64,000 nucleotides of DNA, taken from contig NZ_LQIW01000023.1 of NCBI RefSeq assembly GCF_001500025.1, positions 310,001 through 374,000 on the forward strand, written 5' to 3'. Origin of the DNA: Mycobacterium sp. IS-1590. GTDB lineage: Bacteria > Actinomycetota > Actinomycetes > Mycobacteriales > Mycobacteriaceae. Positions 46,196 through 55,073 of the stretch are shown here, piece by piece. A program made the translations under genes and the position numbers. Within the stretch, counting starts at the first letter, position 1, and each line of letters starts with the position of its first letter. Under the pieces are notes generated by a model. The model was not told where the DNA came from and ran no database searches. It saw only the letters and a program-made list of their open reading frames with translations.

Positions 46196-47172
46196 GTGCC
46201 GACCTGAGGGCGGACATCGAGAAGATCAAGGCAAGCGGCAAGAGCGAGCCGCGCACCGGTCGAGATCCGGTCAATCAGCCCATGATTCACCATTGGGTCG
46301 ACGCCATCGGTGACCAGAACCCGATCTACACCGACGAGCAGGCGGCGAAGGCCGCCGGCCACCCCGGCATCGTGGCCCCGCCCGCGATGATCCAGGTGTG
46401 GACGATGGGCGGGCTCGGTCAGGGCCGTTCGGACGACGATCCGCTGTCGAAGATCATGCAACTCTTCGACGAGGCCGGCTACGTCGGCGTGGTCGCCACC
46501 AACTGTGAGCAGACGTATCACCGGTATCTGCGCCCCGGGGAAGAGGTCAGCATCCGCGCCGAGATCACCGACGTCGTGGGTCCCAAGCAGACAGCGCTGG
46601 GTGAGGGATACTTCATCAACCAGCACATCACCTGGACGGTGGCCGACGGCACCGACGGCGACGAGGTTGTCGCCGAGATGCTATGGCGCATCATGAAGTT
46701 CAAGCCCGCAGAGAAGGACGCCGGCGCTGCGGTGCCTGACGACCTGGACGCGGACATGATGATGCGGCCGGCTTCTTCCCGCGACACCAAGTTTTTCTGG
46801 GACGGTGTCAACGCACACGAGTTGCGCATTCAGAAACGTGGTGACGGCACGCTGGTGCATCCTCCGATACCTGCGATCTGGCAGGACAAGGACCAGCCGA
46901 CGGACTACGTCGTCGCCAGCGGTAAGGGCACCGTGTTCAGCTTCGTGGTGCACCATGCACCGAAGGTGCCCGGTCGCACGTTGCCCTTTGTCATCGCCCT
47001 TGTCGAGCTCGAGGAGGGTGTACGGATGCTCGGGCAGCTCCGGAACGTCGACCCGGCCACGGTCGAGATCGGAATGCCTGTCCGCGCAACGTATATCGAC
47101 TTCCCCGAGGGGGAGTCCGGTCCGGCGTGGACGCTCTACGCATGGGAGCCCGTCGAGGAGGCCGCCGCGTGA
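46192..47172 (+). CDS. chsH2: Enoyl-CoA hydratase subunit ChsH2 (MaoC-like + DUF35)
   Basis: A 326-residue two-domain protein: an N-terminal MaoC-like hot-dog domain (about 20-170: 'NQPMIHHWVDAIGDQNPIYT', 'GIVAPPAMIQVWTMGG') and a C-terminal DUF35 OB-fold (about 185-320: 'YVVASGKGTVFSFVVHHAPK', 'PFVIALVELEEGVRMLGQL'). The N-domain pairs with ChsH1 as the 17-ene hydratase, and the DUF35 domain holds the aldolase Ltp2, so the double bond is hydrated and cleaved in one complex. No cysteine is present after about residue 110, so the DUF35 part has no zinc-ribbon ligands. GTG start. Confidence 0.94.
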   Translation: MSADLRADIEKIKASGKSEPRTGRDPVNQPMIHHWVDAIGDQNPIYTDEQAAKAAGHPGIVAPPAMIQVWTMGGLGQGRSDDDPLSKIMQLFDEAGYVGVVATNCEQTYHRYLRPGEEVSIRAEITDVVGPKQTALGEGYFINQHITWTVADGTDGDEVVAEMLWRIMKFKPAEKDAGAAVPDDLDADMMMRPASSRDTKFFWDGVNAHELRIQKRGDGTLVHPPIPAIWQDKDQPTDYVVASGKGTVFSFVVHHAPKVPGRTLPFVIALVELEEGVRMLGQLRNVDPATVEIGMPVRATYIDFPEGESGPAWTLYAWEPVEEAAA

Positions 47173-47573
47173 GCGCACCCGCAGTTGAAGTAGGGACCAA
47201 ACTTCCCGAACTCGCCCTGTACGGCGATCCGACCTTCATCGTGTCGACGGCCATCGCCACCCGCGACTATCAGGACGTCCATCACGACAGGGACAAGGCG
47301 CAGGCCAAGGGCAGCAAGGACATTTTCGTCAACATCCTCACCGACACCGGCCTGGTGCAGCGGTACATCACCGACTGGGCCGGTCCGACCGCGATCATCA
47401 AATCGATCTCGCTGCGGTTGGGTGTGCCGTGGTACGCCTACGACACGGTGACCTTCTCCGGTGAGGTGACCGCCATCGACGACGGCCTGATCACGCTGAA
47501 GATCATTGGTGCCAACAGCCTCGGCCACCACGTGATCGCCACTGCGACTCTGACGATCGGAGGGAAGGGCTGA
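47169..47573 (+). CDS. chsH1: Enoyl-CoA hydratase subunit ChsH1 (MaoC-like)
   Basis: A 134-residue hot-dog protein carrying the hydratase Asp/His pair: Asp33 and His38 in 'ATRDYQDVHHDRDKAQ', the same 5-residue spacing as the known ChsH1 active site. Forms an alpha2beta2 hydratase with ChsH2. GTG at 47169 overlaps the chsH2 stop (GTGA); the stop shares one base with the ltp2 ATG. Confidence 0.94.
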   Translation: MSAPAVEVGTKLPELALYGDPTFIVSTAIATRDYQDVHHDRDKAQAKGSKDIFVNILTDTGLVQRYITDWAGPTAIIKSISLRLGVPWYAYDTVTFSGEVTAIDDGLITLKIIGANSLGHHVIATATLTIGGKG

Positions 47574-48739
47574 TGGCCGGGACATTGTCTGGCAAGGCGG
47601 CGATCGTCGGCATCGGCGCCACCGATTTCTCGAAGAACTCCGGACGCAGCGAGCTTCGGCTCGCCTCCGAAGCGGTGCTGGACGCGCTCGGCGATGCGGG
47701 TCTGACACCAGCCGACGTCGACGGCATGGTGACCTTCACGATGGACTCCAATACCGAGGTCGCCATCGCGCGGGCGACGGGCATCGGCGAGTTGAAGTTC
47801 TTCTCCAAGATCCATCACGGAGGTGGCGCGGCCTGCGCGACCATCCAGCAGGCGGCGATCGCCGTGGCGACCGGTGTGGCGGATTGCGTTGTGGCATACC
47901 GCGCGTTCAACGAGCGATCCGGTGTTCGGTTCGGCCAGGTCCAGATGCGGTTGGTCGAGAACGCCGACTCGACCGGCGTCGACAATTCGTTCTCCTACCC
48001 GCACGGTCTGTCGACACCCGCTGCGCAGGTCGCGATGATCGCCCGGCGCTATATGCACCAATCGGGCGCGACCAGTAGGGACTTCGGCATGATCTCGGTC
48101 GCGGATCGCAAACACGCCGCGAACAATCCCAAGGCGTACTTCTACGAGAAGCCGATCACCATCGAGGATCACCAGAATTCGCGGTGGATCGCCGAACCGT
48201 TGCGACTCCTGGACTGCTGTCAGGAGACCGACGGTGGCGTGGCGTTGGTCGTCACATCCGTCGAGCGGGCCAAAGATCTCAAGCACCGCCCGGCGGTCAT
48301 CGAGGCGGCCTCGCAGGGGTCCAGCCCCGACCAGTACTCGATGACCAGTTACTACCGACCGGAGCTGGGACTTCCCGAGATGGGTCTGGTCGGGCGGCAG
48401 TTGTGGTCGCAGTCGGGGCTCAAGCCCGAGGACATCCAGACCGCGATCCTCTACGACCACTTCACGCCGTTCACGCTGATTCAGCTGGAAGAGCTCGGAT
48501 TCTGTGACAAGGGCGACGCCAAGGACTTCATCTCCGACGGCGCGATCGAGGTCGGCGGGCGGCTTCCGATCAACACCCACGGCGGACAGCTGGGCGAGGC
48601 CTACATCCACGGCATGAACGGGATCGCCGAGGGTGTTCGCCAGCTACGGGGCACGTCGGTGAATCCGGTGCCGAATGTCGAGCACGTCCTGGTCACCGCG
48701 GGCACCGGTGTCCCCACATCCGGGTTGATCCTCGGCTGA
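47573..48739 (+). CDS. ltp2: Steroid side-chain retro-aldolase Ltp2
   Basis: A 388-residue thiolase-like (SCP-X type) protein: 'AAIVGIGATDFSKNSGRSEL' start, 'GGGAACATIQQAAIAVATGV', 'YDHFTPFTLIQLEELGF' near 305 and 'NTHGGQLGEAYIHGMNGIAE' near 335. It lacks the thiolase pair of cysteines; Ltp2 is the aldolase that cleaves 17-hydroxy-3-oxo-4-pregnene-20-carboxyl-CoA into androstenedione and propionyl-CoA, bound to ChsH2. Last gene of the cyp125 operon, TGATG junction with chsH1. Confidence 0.94.
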   Translation: MAGTLSGKAAIVGIGATDFSKNSGRSELRLASEAVLDALGDAGLTPADVDGMVTFTMDSNTEVAIARATGIGELKFFSKIHHGGGAACATIQQAAIAVATGVADCVVAYRAFNERSGVRFGQVQMRLVENADSTGVDNSFSYPHGLSTPAAQVAMIARRYMHQSGATSRDFGMISVADRKHAANNPKAYFYEKPITIEDHQNSRWIAEPLRLLDCCQETDGGVALVVTSVERAKDLKHRPAVIEAASQGSSPDQYSMTSYYRPELGLPEMGLVGRQLWSQSGLKPEDIQTAILYDHFTPFTLIQLEELGFCDKGDAKDFISDGAIEVGGRLPINTHGGQLGEAYIHGMNGIAEGVRQLRGTSVNPVPNVEHVLVTAGTGVPTSGLILG

Positions 48740-48782
48740 TCGATGTGCGGCTGAGGTCGAGGCGCCTACTACCCTCTGAGGT

Positions 48783-49487
48783 GTGAACTCGCCGAGGCGA
48801 CCCGAGTCGGACGGCCCTGATCCGGAATTCTCTGCCGGTCAGGGAAATTGGGCACGCAGGTTCGATGAGCCGCTGACGGTGACCCCGCGCCAGGTCCAGC
48901 CGAGGTCCAGCGGGAAGGCCCTGGTCATCATCGCCGCAGCCGTCGGCGTGGTCGCGGTCGGCGCAGTGCTCCTCTGGCCGACAGGGCCGGCCGAGGACAA
49001 CCCCCAACCGGCCGGACCCGAGGGGCCCGCGGCGACCAGCCGGCCTGAGCCGACGACCGCAGCCGAAGACGACGCACGGCTGCTGCGGCTGCTACCGAAG
49101 GGCTACCGTGCGGGCGCGTGCGAACCGACGCAGGCACCGGAAGGTGTTCTGTCACAGGTGGAATGCGCCCAGAACGACGATCCCGACGGCCCGACGTCCG
49201 CGACGTACAGCCTTGTCGGGGACACCTTTTCACTCGAAAGGGTCTTCAACGAGACCATCTCAGCCGCGAAGAGGGTCGACTGCCCTGGCAATATCCAGTC
49301 ACCTGGACCGTGGCGGCGCAACGCCACGCCGGACAGCGTCAGCGGACAGCTCTACTGCGGGTTCACGGACGGCCAACCAACCGTGGTCTGGACCGATGAC
49401 GAGCGAAAGACGGTCAGCGCCGTCCGAGCGGGGCCGGCTGGCCCGACCTTCCCACGGTTGTACGCGTGGTGGTCTTCGCACTCGTGA
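48783..49487 (+). CDS. Single-pass membrane protein with extracellular Cys-containing sensor-like domain
   Basis: A 234-residue protein: Pro/Arg-rich cytosolic segment (1-44), one TM helix 'ALVIIAAAVGVVAVGAVLLW' (about 46-65), a Pro/Glu/Thr-rich linker, then an extracellular domain (about 100-234) with 'LLPKGYRAGACEPTQAP', 'VECAQNDDPDGPTSATYSLV' and 'LYCGFTDGQPTVVWTDDERK'. Four cysteines suggest two disulfides. I recall similar domains at the C-terminus of some actinobacterial membrane and Ser/Thr-kinase proteins, but no function is known. GTG at 48783. In M. tuberculosis this position holds PPE63. Confidence 0.68.
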   Translation: MNSPRRPESDGPDPEFSAGQGNWARRFDEPLTVTPRQVQPRSSGKALVIIAAAVGVVAVGAVLLWPTGPAEDNPQPAGPEGPAATSRPEPTTAAEDDARLLRLLPKGYRAGACEPTQAPEGVLSQVECAQNDDPDGPTSATYSLVGDTFSLERVFNETISAAKRVDCPGNIQSPGPWRRNATPDSVSGQLYCGFTDGQPTVVWTDDERKTVSAVRAGPAGPTFPRLYAWWSSHS

Positions 49488-49521
49488 CGACGCTGACCGT
49501 ATGACCTGTTAGGCGATCCGC

Positions 49522-50466
49522 TTACGGAGTCGGGGCCGGGGTGTAGGTGGTCGGGATCTGCACCTGGTCACCCGCGGGCAACGGAGTGCCCTGGCTTCCG
49601 GCGGGCTGCGGAACACCCTCGGCGCCGGCCGGAGCCGGCGTGCCCTGCGCGGGCTGAGCCGGGACACCCTGCGCGGTCGGAGCCGGCACGCCCTCGGGCT
49701 GAGCCGGGACGCCCTGTGCGGCCGGGGCCGGCACGCCCTCGGGCTGAGCCGGGGTGCCCTGCGCGGCCGGGGCCGGAGTGCCCTCGGCGATCGGCGTGCC
49801 CTGGCTACCCTCGGCGATCGGCGTGCCCTGGCTGCCCTCGGGGGCCTCGGTGCCCGTCGCGGCCGGAGCGGCGGTCGTGCCCTCCGGAGCCGCCTCGGTG
49901 GCCGGTGCCTCCGCGGGTGCGGTGCTACCGGTGCCGTACGAGGTCGAGGGTGAGGACGAGCTGGTGGCCGAGCTCGTGGCCGGCTGCGTCCACACCAGCA
50001 GATCCTGTCCGCCGGCGCTGTAGGCGACGCTGTCGGGAGTTGCGCCGGTGACGTCGAAGTAGACCTTGCCGGATGTCTCCTGACCCTGGGCCAACGTCGA
50101 GGGGTTCACGCCCTGCGGTGTCGCCACTTCGAACAGCGAGCGGTACGTCTGGCCATCAGCCGTGCGGGCAACCAGGTTCGCGACGATCGGCGTCACCGAC
50201 CCCTGGATCGCCTGGTCCGTCGCGGTTGCCTCCCACAGTGTGCCCGTCACCGGGTAGGGGATGACGTCGCTGCTGGGCTTGAGGTTGGTGATCGTCCAGC
50301 CCTGGATCACGGCCCCGTCGACCAACTTGCCCTGGGTTCCGAGCGTTTGGGTTTGGACCACGGGCCCGGGCGGCGTGGCCTCGGGCTCGGCGGAAGCCAA
50401 AGGTGCTGCGATGAATCCCGCCGTCGCAGTAGCTGCCACAATGCTGCTGATCTTGCTGATCTTCAA
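49522..50466 (-). CDS. Secreted MPT63-domain (DUF1942) protein with Pro/Ala/Gly repeat tail
   Basis: A 314-residue exported protein. Signal peptide about residues 1-27 ('SSIVAATATAGFIAAPLASA'). Residues about 35-170 match the MPT63/MPB63 immunoglobulin-like fold ('VIQGWTITNLKPSSDVIPYP', 'GSVTPIVANLVARTADGQTY', 'GKVYFDVTGATPDSVAYSAG'). Residues 170-314 are low complexity: a Ser-rich stretch, then repeats of GSQGTPIAE and VPAQPEGVPAPAAQG. TTG at 50466 is chosen because GGAGC precedes it and it opens the signal peptide; longer frames start far upstream. MPT63 itself is a short secreted antigen with no tail. Confidence 0.82.
   Translation of the reverse strand: MKISKISSIVAATATAGFIAAPLASAEPEATPPGPVVQTQTLGTQGKLVDGAVIQGWTITNLKPSSDVIPYPVTGTLWEATATDQAIQGSVTPIVANLVARTADGQTYRSLFEVATPQGVNPSTLAQGQETSGKVYFDVTGATPDSVAYSAGGQDLLVWTQPATSSATSSSSPSTSYGTGSTAPAEAPATEAAPEGTTAAPAATGTEAPEGSQGTPIAEGSQGTPIAEGTPAPAAQGTPAQPEGVPAPAAQGVPAQPEGVPAPTAQGVPAQPAQGTPAPAGAEGVPQPAGSQGTPLPAGDQVQIPTTYTPAPTP
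49610..49850 (-). repeat. Tandem repeats coding the Pro/Ala/Gly tail
   Basis: Imperfect tandem units of 45 nt (15 residues, e.g. copies starting near 49683 and 49728) and 27 nt (9 residues, two copies near 49790-49845). They encode VPAPAAQG-type, elastin-like repeats, a likely site of copy-number variation. Confidence 0.7.
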
Positions 50467-50742
50467 GATGTGCTCCTGACTCGTCCGACAATTGGGATGG
50501 TCAACGCAGAAAACTATCAGGCCGCGAATTGTTTGTGTAATCCGGATCGGTTGAACCAGTTGGCAATACGATGTGAAGTATTCGCCGGCAGCAATCAAAC
50601 TTTCGTACACGTAAGACGGATAGCGTTGTGTTTGAGCAACTTCAAAGCCAGTGGGCAAACGCTTTATTTCGTCGCGGAGTGGGCTTTGAGAAAAAAGTCC
50701 ACATGGCGCAAATGCGCGGCGGCCGCGATTGGCGGCGACGCG

Positions 50743-51603
50743 CTAGGCCGGGACCAACTCCACGCCGGCGAGAGCCACCGCATCGTCGCGCTCGGGTGCG
50801 GTCACCGTGGCGACGAAGCCGTCACCCTCCTTCCACACGCTGGCCTTGAGCGTCTCGCCGGGGAACACCACGCCGGCGAACCGTGCGCCGTAGCTTCCGA
50901 CCCGCGCCGTCTCCCCGTCGAGCAGGGTGTCGACCATCGCCTTGCACGTCATGCCGTAGGTGCACAAGCCGTGCAGGATGGGACGCGGAAATCCCGCCGC
51001 GGCCGCGAAGTCGGGGTCGGAGTGCAGGGGATTGCGATCACCGCACATCCGGTACAGCAGCGCCTGCTGGGGCGACGTGGGGATTGCGATCTCGAAGTCC
51101 GGTGCGCGCTGCGGGGGCTCCGAAGATCCGGACGGTCCGCGTTCGCCCCCGAAGCCGCCTTCGCCGCGCGCGAAGATCGAGCGCTTCTGGGTCCACAACG
51201 GTGTGCCGTCGGGCGCCGTGACCGTCGTCTCCGACCAGATGACCGCGGCCTTGCCCTTGTCCCAGATGTCGGTAAAGCGCGTGACAGCGATCCCGGTACC
51301 GGAGGGTGGGATCGGCCCGGGGGCCGACACCGCTTCGCTGGCGTGCAGCACCTTCGAGAGTTCGATGTCGATGCCCGGGAACTTCACCGTCGGCGGCTCG
51401 GTCATGTGGAAGCTCTGCGCGACGTTGCCGAATGTCGGTAGCACCTGCGGCGTTTCATCGATCAGGTAACGCAGCTCGCGCCTGTCCATCGGGTCGGCAC
51501 CTGCGCCGAGTCCAAGGTGGTAGAGCTGGACGTCGCTGCTGGTCCAGGAGAACTCGGCGGCGGGAAGCTCGGCGCCGAGCGCCTCGTCGAGATTGATGGG
51601 CAT
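50743..51603 (-). CDS. chsH3: Steroid side-chain enoyl-CoA hydratase ChsH3 (Rv3538-type, double hot-dog)
   Basis: A 286-residue hydratase-2/MaoC-type double hot-dog protein. The hydratase signature is in the second half: 'YRMCGDRNPLHSDPDFAAAA' with Asp189 and His194, then 'GFPRPILHGLCTYG'. The N-terminal hot-dog ('SDVQLYHLGLGAGADPMDRR') is non-catalytic and binds substrate. ChsH3 hydrates the five-carbon-side-chain enoyl-CoA (from FadE34). It follows kstD on the same strand by only 3 nt, so both are controlled by the KstR site at 53291. Confidence 0.9.
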   Translation of the reverse strand: MPINLDEALGAELPAAEFSWTSSDVQLYHLGLGAGADPMDRRELRYLIDETPQVLPTFGNVAQSFHMTEPPTVKFPGIDIELSKVLHASEAVSAPGPIPPSGTGIAVTRFTDIWDKGKAAVIWSETTVTAPDGTPLWTQKRSIFARGEGGFGGERGPSGSSEPPQRAPDFEIAIPTSPQQALLYRMCGDRNPLHSDPDFAAAAGFPRPILHGLCTYGMTCKAMVDTLLDGETARVGSYGARFAGVVFPGETLKASVWKEGDGFVATVTAPERDDAVALAGVELVPA

Positions 51604-51606
51604 GCG

Positions 51607-53289
51607 TCAACTCTTTCCGGCGATGTGGAGTGCTGCAAGGTAACCGAACGTCATCGCCGGGCCGATGGTCCCGCCCGGACCCGGGTAGGTGTGGCCCATC
51701 ACCGGAGCGCTGACGTTGCCCGCAGCATAGAGTCCCTCGATCACCGACCCGTCATCGCGCAGGGCGCGCCCCTGCACGTCGGTGACCACGCCGCCCTTGG
51801 TGCCCAGGTCGCCGGGCACCATCTTGGCCGCGTAGTACGGCGGGTGCGTGATCTCGCCGAGGTTGGGATTGGGCTTGTTCGTCGGGTCGCCGTAATACCG
51901 GTCGTAGGCGCTCTCACCGCGCCTGAAGTCCTCGTCCACGCCGGAGCGCGCGAAGCCGTTGAAGCGCTCGACCGTCGCCTTCAAGGCATCAACCGGCAGC
52001 CCGGTCTTCTCGGCCAATTCCTCCAGCGTGGCCGCCGTGACGATCACGCCCGACTCCAGCCACTTCTTTGGAATCCGCTGTCCTGGTTGCAAGCCGGCGA
52101 AGATGTAACGGTCACGGTACTGCTGGTCGAACACCAGCCAGGCGGGGATGTTCTCGCCGGGCCCCGGACCCTGGCCGTACAGTCCGCCGTACATGTGGTG
52201 GCACGCCTCGACGTAGGGCATCGACTCGTTCATGAACCGTTTGCCCGCCATGTTGACGATGATCGAACCCGGCGAGTTGCGTTCCGACAGCGCGAACCAC
52301 GGGGCGCCGACCAGCGGCACCGTCGGCCCCCACCAGGCGTCCTCCATGACATCGAGTGCGGCGCCCAACTTCTCGGCGGCGATGATGCCGTCGCCGGTGT
52401 TGGCCTTGGCTCCGACCGTCCACTCGGTGGTGATCGGGGCACGCTGATACTTGACGCGCATCTGCTCGTTGTGCTCGAAGCCACCCGAGCCGAGGATGAC
52501 ACCGCGGCGAGCCCGGATCAGTTCGGGCTCAGCGGACTCCGGTGCGGTGCTGTCGCGTACGTAGATGCCTCGTACGACACCGTCCTCGACATAGAGGTCG
52601 GTCAGCGCGGTGTTCAGCCGAACGGGCACACCCGCCTCGCGCAGGCCGATGCGCAGCGGCGCGATCAATGCGCGGCCCATCCCGACCAGGTTCTTGCCGG
52701 TGGCCTTGGCCCACATGGTGCGCGCGCCGACCTTGAGACTGCGCAGGACCCCGCGTGGGTGCCGCTTGAGCTGGTTGAGCCGAACGTAATCCTGCTGCAT
52801 GACAACCACATTCAGCGGAACCTTGCCGTACGGCGGTTCCAGCCCCGGAAGGTCCGGGCCCAGCTTCTTGGCATCGAAGGGCTTCGGTTCGACCGAACGT
52901 CCCGTCGGCTTGCCGCCCGGCGTCTCGGGGTAGTAGTCGGAGTAGCCCGGCACCCAGCACAGCTTCAGCGGCGAGTGCTCGAGCACAAAGGACAGCATCT
53001 CCGGGCCGCGGTCGAGGTAGGTGTCGATCTTGTCGGCGGGTACGACGTCGCCGACGATGTTGTGCAGGTACGTGCGGGCGGCTTCGGGGGTGTCCTTGAC
53101 CCCATCGCGCTTGAGCACCTCGTTGTTCGGAATCCACACGCCACCACCTGACCGCGCAGTGGAACCACCGTAGTGCGGCGCCTTCTCAACGACTATCGTC
53201 GAGAGTCCCTGGTGAGCGGCGGTGAGCGCGGCGACCATACCGGCTGCGCCGCTGCCCACCACGACGACGTCGTACTCCTGTCCGGTCAT
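51607..53289 (-). CDS. kstD: 3-Ketosteroid delta-1-dehydrogenase KstD
   Basis: A 560-residue FAD flavoprotein of the succinate-dehydrogenase/fumarate-reductase group. Dinucleotide motif 'DVVVVGSGAAGMVAAL' (7-22) and FAD-closing motif 'GLYAAGNVSAPVMGHTYPGP' near the C-terminus. It desaturates C1-C2 of ring A of 3-ketosteroids; with KshAB this opens ring B. ATG at 53289 lies one base from the KstR operator, so a leaderless message is likely; the frame's extension to 53358 crosses the operator and is rejected. Confidence 0.95.
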   Translation of the reverse strand: MTGQEYDVVVVGSGAAGMVAALTAAHQGLSTIVVEKAPHYGGSTARSGGGVWIPNNEVLKRDGVKDTPEAARTYLHNIVGDVVPADKIDTYLDRGPEMLSFVLEHSPLKLCWVPGYSDYYPETPGGKPTGRSVEPKPFDAKKLGPDLPGLEPPYGKVPLNVVVMQQDYVRLNQLKRHPRGVLRSLKVGARTMWAKATGKNLVGMGRALIAPLRIGLREAGVPVRLNTALTDLYVEDGVVRGIYVRDSTAPESAEPELIRARRGVILGSGGFEHNEQMRVKYQRAPITTEWTVGAKANTGDGIIAAEKLGAALDVMEDAWWGPTVPLVGAPWFALSERNSPGSIIVNMAGKRFMNESMPYVEACHHMYGGLYGQGPGPGENIPAWLVFDQQYRDRYIFAGLQPGQRIPKKWLESGVIVTAATLEELAEKTGLPVDALKATVERFNGFARSGVDEDFRRGESAYDRYYGDPTNKPNPNLGEITHPPYYAAKMVPGDLGTKGGVVTDVQGRALRDDGSVIEGLYAAGNVSAPVMGHTYPGPGGTIGPAMTFGYLAALHIAGKS

Positions 53290-53290
53290 G

Positions 53291-53304
53291 TAGAACACGT
53301 TATA
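53291..53304. promoter_or_regulatory. KstR operator, kstD-hsaE intergenic
   Basis: TAGAACACGTTATA, full left arm and core. It is one base from the kstD start codon and 58 nt before hsaE, and probably represses both. Confidence 0.9.
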
Positions 53305-53362
53305 GAATTGCCCGGCCGACCCACAACCGCGCCGGTCAACAGAACAAGGGGACTTCATAAGG

Positions 53363-54148
53363 ATGCTCAGTGATCAGGTGCGGCAACAGCTGGCCGCCGA
53401 TCTCGCTCAGGCCGAGCGCAGCAAGGTCCCCATCGCGCCGTTGACCGACGCCCACCCCGACATCGACGTCGTCGACGCCTACGAGATTCAGCTGATCAAC
53501 ATCCGGCAACGCGTCGCTGAAGGCGCCAAGGTCATCGGCCACAAGGTCGGGCTGTCGTCGAAGGCGATGCAGCAGATGATGAACGTCGACGAGCCGGACT
53601 ACGGGCATCTGCTCGACGAGATGGCCGTCCACGAGGACCAGCCGGTGAAGTCCGCGAACTACCTCTACCCCCGCGTCGAGGTGGAAGTTGGCTTCATCCT
53701 GGCCGACGATCTGCCCGGTGAGGGCTGCACCGAGGACGACGTGCTGGCGGCGACGGCCGCCTTCGCGCCCGCCATCGAGTTGATCGACACCCGCATCACG
53801 GACTGGAAGATCAAACTGTGCGACACGATCGCCGACAACGCGTCCTCGGCGGGTTGGGTGCTCGGCGAGAACCGGGTATCGCCCAAGGACATCGACGTCA
53901 CCGCGATCGACGCCGTGCTCACCCGCAACGGCGAGGTGGTGGCCAAGGGCCGCAGCGATGCGGTGCTCGGTAACCCGGTGACCGCGGTGGCGTGGCTGGC
54001 GCGCAAGGTCGACAGCTTCGGTGTCCGCCTCAAGGCGGGTGACATCGTGTTGCCCGGTTCGTGCACGAAGGCGTTCGACGCCACGCCCGGCGCCGAGTAC
54101 GTCGCAGACTTCGCCGGGCTGGGCTCGGTGCACCTCAGTTTCGAATAG
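53363..54148 (+). CDS. hsaE: 2-Hydroxypentadienoate-type hydratase HsaE
   Basis: A 261-residue protein of the fumarylacetoacetase-like hydratase family: '[20 protein letters not shown]' (about 55-74), '[20 protein letters not shown]' with the metal-binding Glu pair (about 100-119), and '[11 protein letters not shown]'-like end ('[16 protein letters not shown]'). It hydrates (2Z,4Z)-2-hydroxyhexa-2,4-dienoate, released by HsaD, to 4-hydroxy-2-oxohexanoate for HsaF. Start of the hsaE-hsaG-hsaF operon, 7 nt before hsaG. Confidence 0.94.
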   Translation: MLSDQVRQQLAADLAQAERSKVPIAPLTDAHPDIDVVDAYEIQLINIRQRVAEGAKVIGHKVGLSSKAMQQMMNVDEPDYGHLLDEMAVHEDQPVKSANYLYPRVEVEVGFILADDLPGEGCTEDDVLAATAAFAPAIELIDTRITDWKIKLCDTIADNASSAGWVLGENRVSPKDIDVTAIDAVLTRNGEVVAKGRSDAVLGNPVTAVAWLARKVDSFGVRLKAGDIVLPGSCTKAFDATPGAEYVADFAGLGSVHLSFE

Positions 54149-54155
54149 GAGCGAT

Positions 54156-55073
54156 ATGCCTAAAGCAAGCGTCGCGATCGTCGGATCGGGCAACATCAGT
54201 ACCGACCTGCTGTACAAGCTGCTGCGCTCGGAGTGGTTGGAACCACGCTGGATGATCGGCATCGACCCCGACAGCGAGGGTCTGGCGCGGGCCCGCAAGC
54301 TGGGCCTGGAGACCTCACACGAAGGGGTCGACTGGCTGCTGGCGCAGAGCGAGAAGCCCGACATGGTCTTCGAGGCCACCAGCGCCTACGTGCACCGCGA
54401 CGCCGCGCCGAAGTACGCCGAGGCCGGCATCCGCGCGATCGACCTCACGCCCGCGGCCATCGGGCCCGGCGTGATCCCGCCGGCCAACCTTCGCGAGCAC
54501 CTCGACGCGCCCAACGTCAACATGGTGACCTGCGGCGGACAGGCGACCATCCCGATCGTGTACGCGGTTTCTCGCGCGGTGGACGTGCCCTACGCCGAGA
54601 TCGTGGCGTCGGTCTCGTCGGCCTCGGCCGGCCCCGGTACGCGCGCCAACATCGACGAGTTCACCAAGACGACCAGCGCCGGTGTGCAGAACATCGGGGG
54701 CGCCCAGCGCGGCAAGGCGATCATCATCCTCAACCCCGCCGAGCCGCCGATGATCATGCGCGACACCATCTTCTGCGCGATCCCCGAGGACGCCGACCAC
54801 GACGCGATCACGCAGTCCATCCGCGACGTCGTCGCCGAGGTGCAGACCTACGTGCCCGGCTATCGACTGCTCAACGATCCGCAGTTCGACGAACCCTCCG
54901 TGGTCAACGGGGGCAACCACGTCGTCACCACGTTCATCGAAGTGGAGGGTGCGGGCGACTACTTGCCGCCTTACGCTGGAAACCTGGACATCATGACCGC
55001 GGCGGCTGCCAAGGTCGGCGAGGAAATCGCGAAGGAGTCCATGGCCACGAGCAGTGCAGGAGGCCAAGCATGA
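54156..55073 (+). CDS. hsaG: Acylating propionaldehyde dehydrogenase HsaG
   Basis: A 305-residue acylating aldehyde dehydrogenase of the DmpF/BphJ type: NAD motif '[12 protein letters not shown]' (7-18), catalytic Cys126 in '[12 protein letters not shown]', and '[20 protein letters not shown]' near the end. It takes propanal through a channel from HsaF and makes propionyl-CoA. ATG at 54156, 7 nt after hsaE; the stop overlaps the hsaF ATG (ATGA). The longer upstream frame lies inside hsaE and is rejected. Confidence 0.94.
   Translation: MPKASVAIVGSGNISTDLLYKLLRSEWLEPRWMIGIDPDSEGLARARKLGLETSHEGVDWLLAQSEKPDMVFEATSAYVHRDAAPKYAEAGIRAIDLTPAAIGPGVIPPANLREHLDAPNVNMVTCGGQATIPIVYAVSRAVDVPYAEIVASVSSASAGPGTRANIDEFTKTTSAGVQNIGGAQRGKAIIILNPAEPPMIMRDTIFCAIPEDADHDAITQSIRDVVAEVQTYVPGYRLLNDPQFDEPSVVNGGNHVVTTFIEVEGAGDYLPPYAGNLDIMTAAAAKVGEEIAKESMATSSAGGQA

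Noticed and set aside
51517-53151. 544-codon plus-strand ORF opposite kstD
   Set aside because: Antisense to kstD, which shows the FAD motifs; no independent features.
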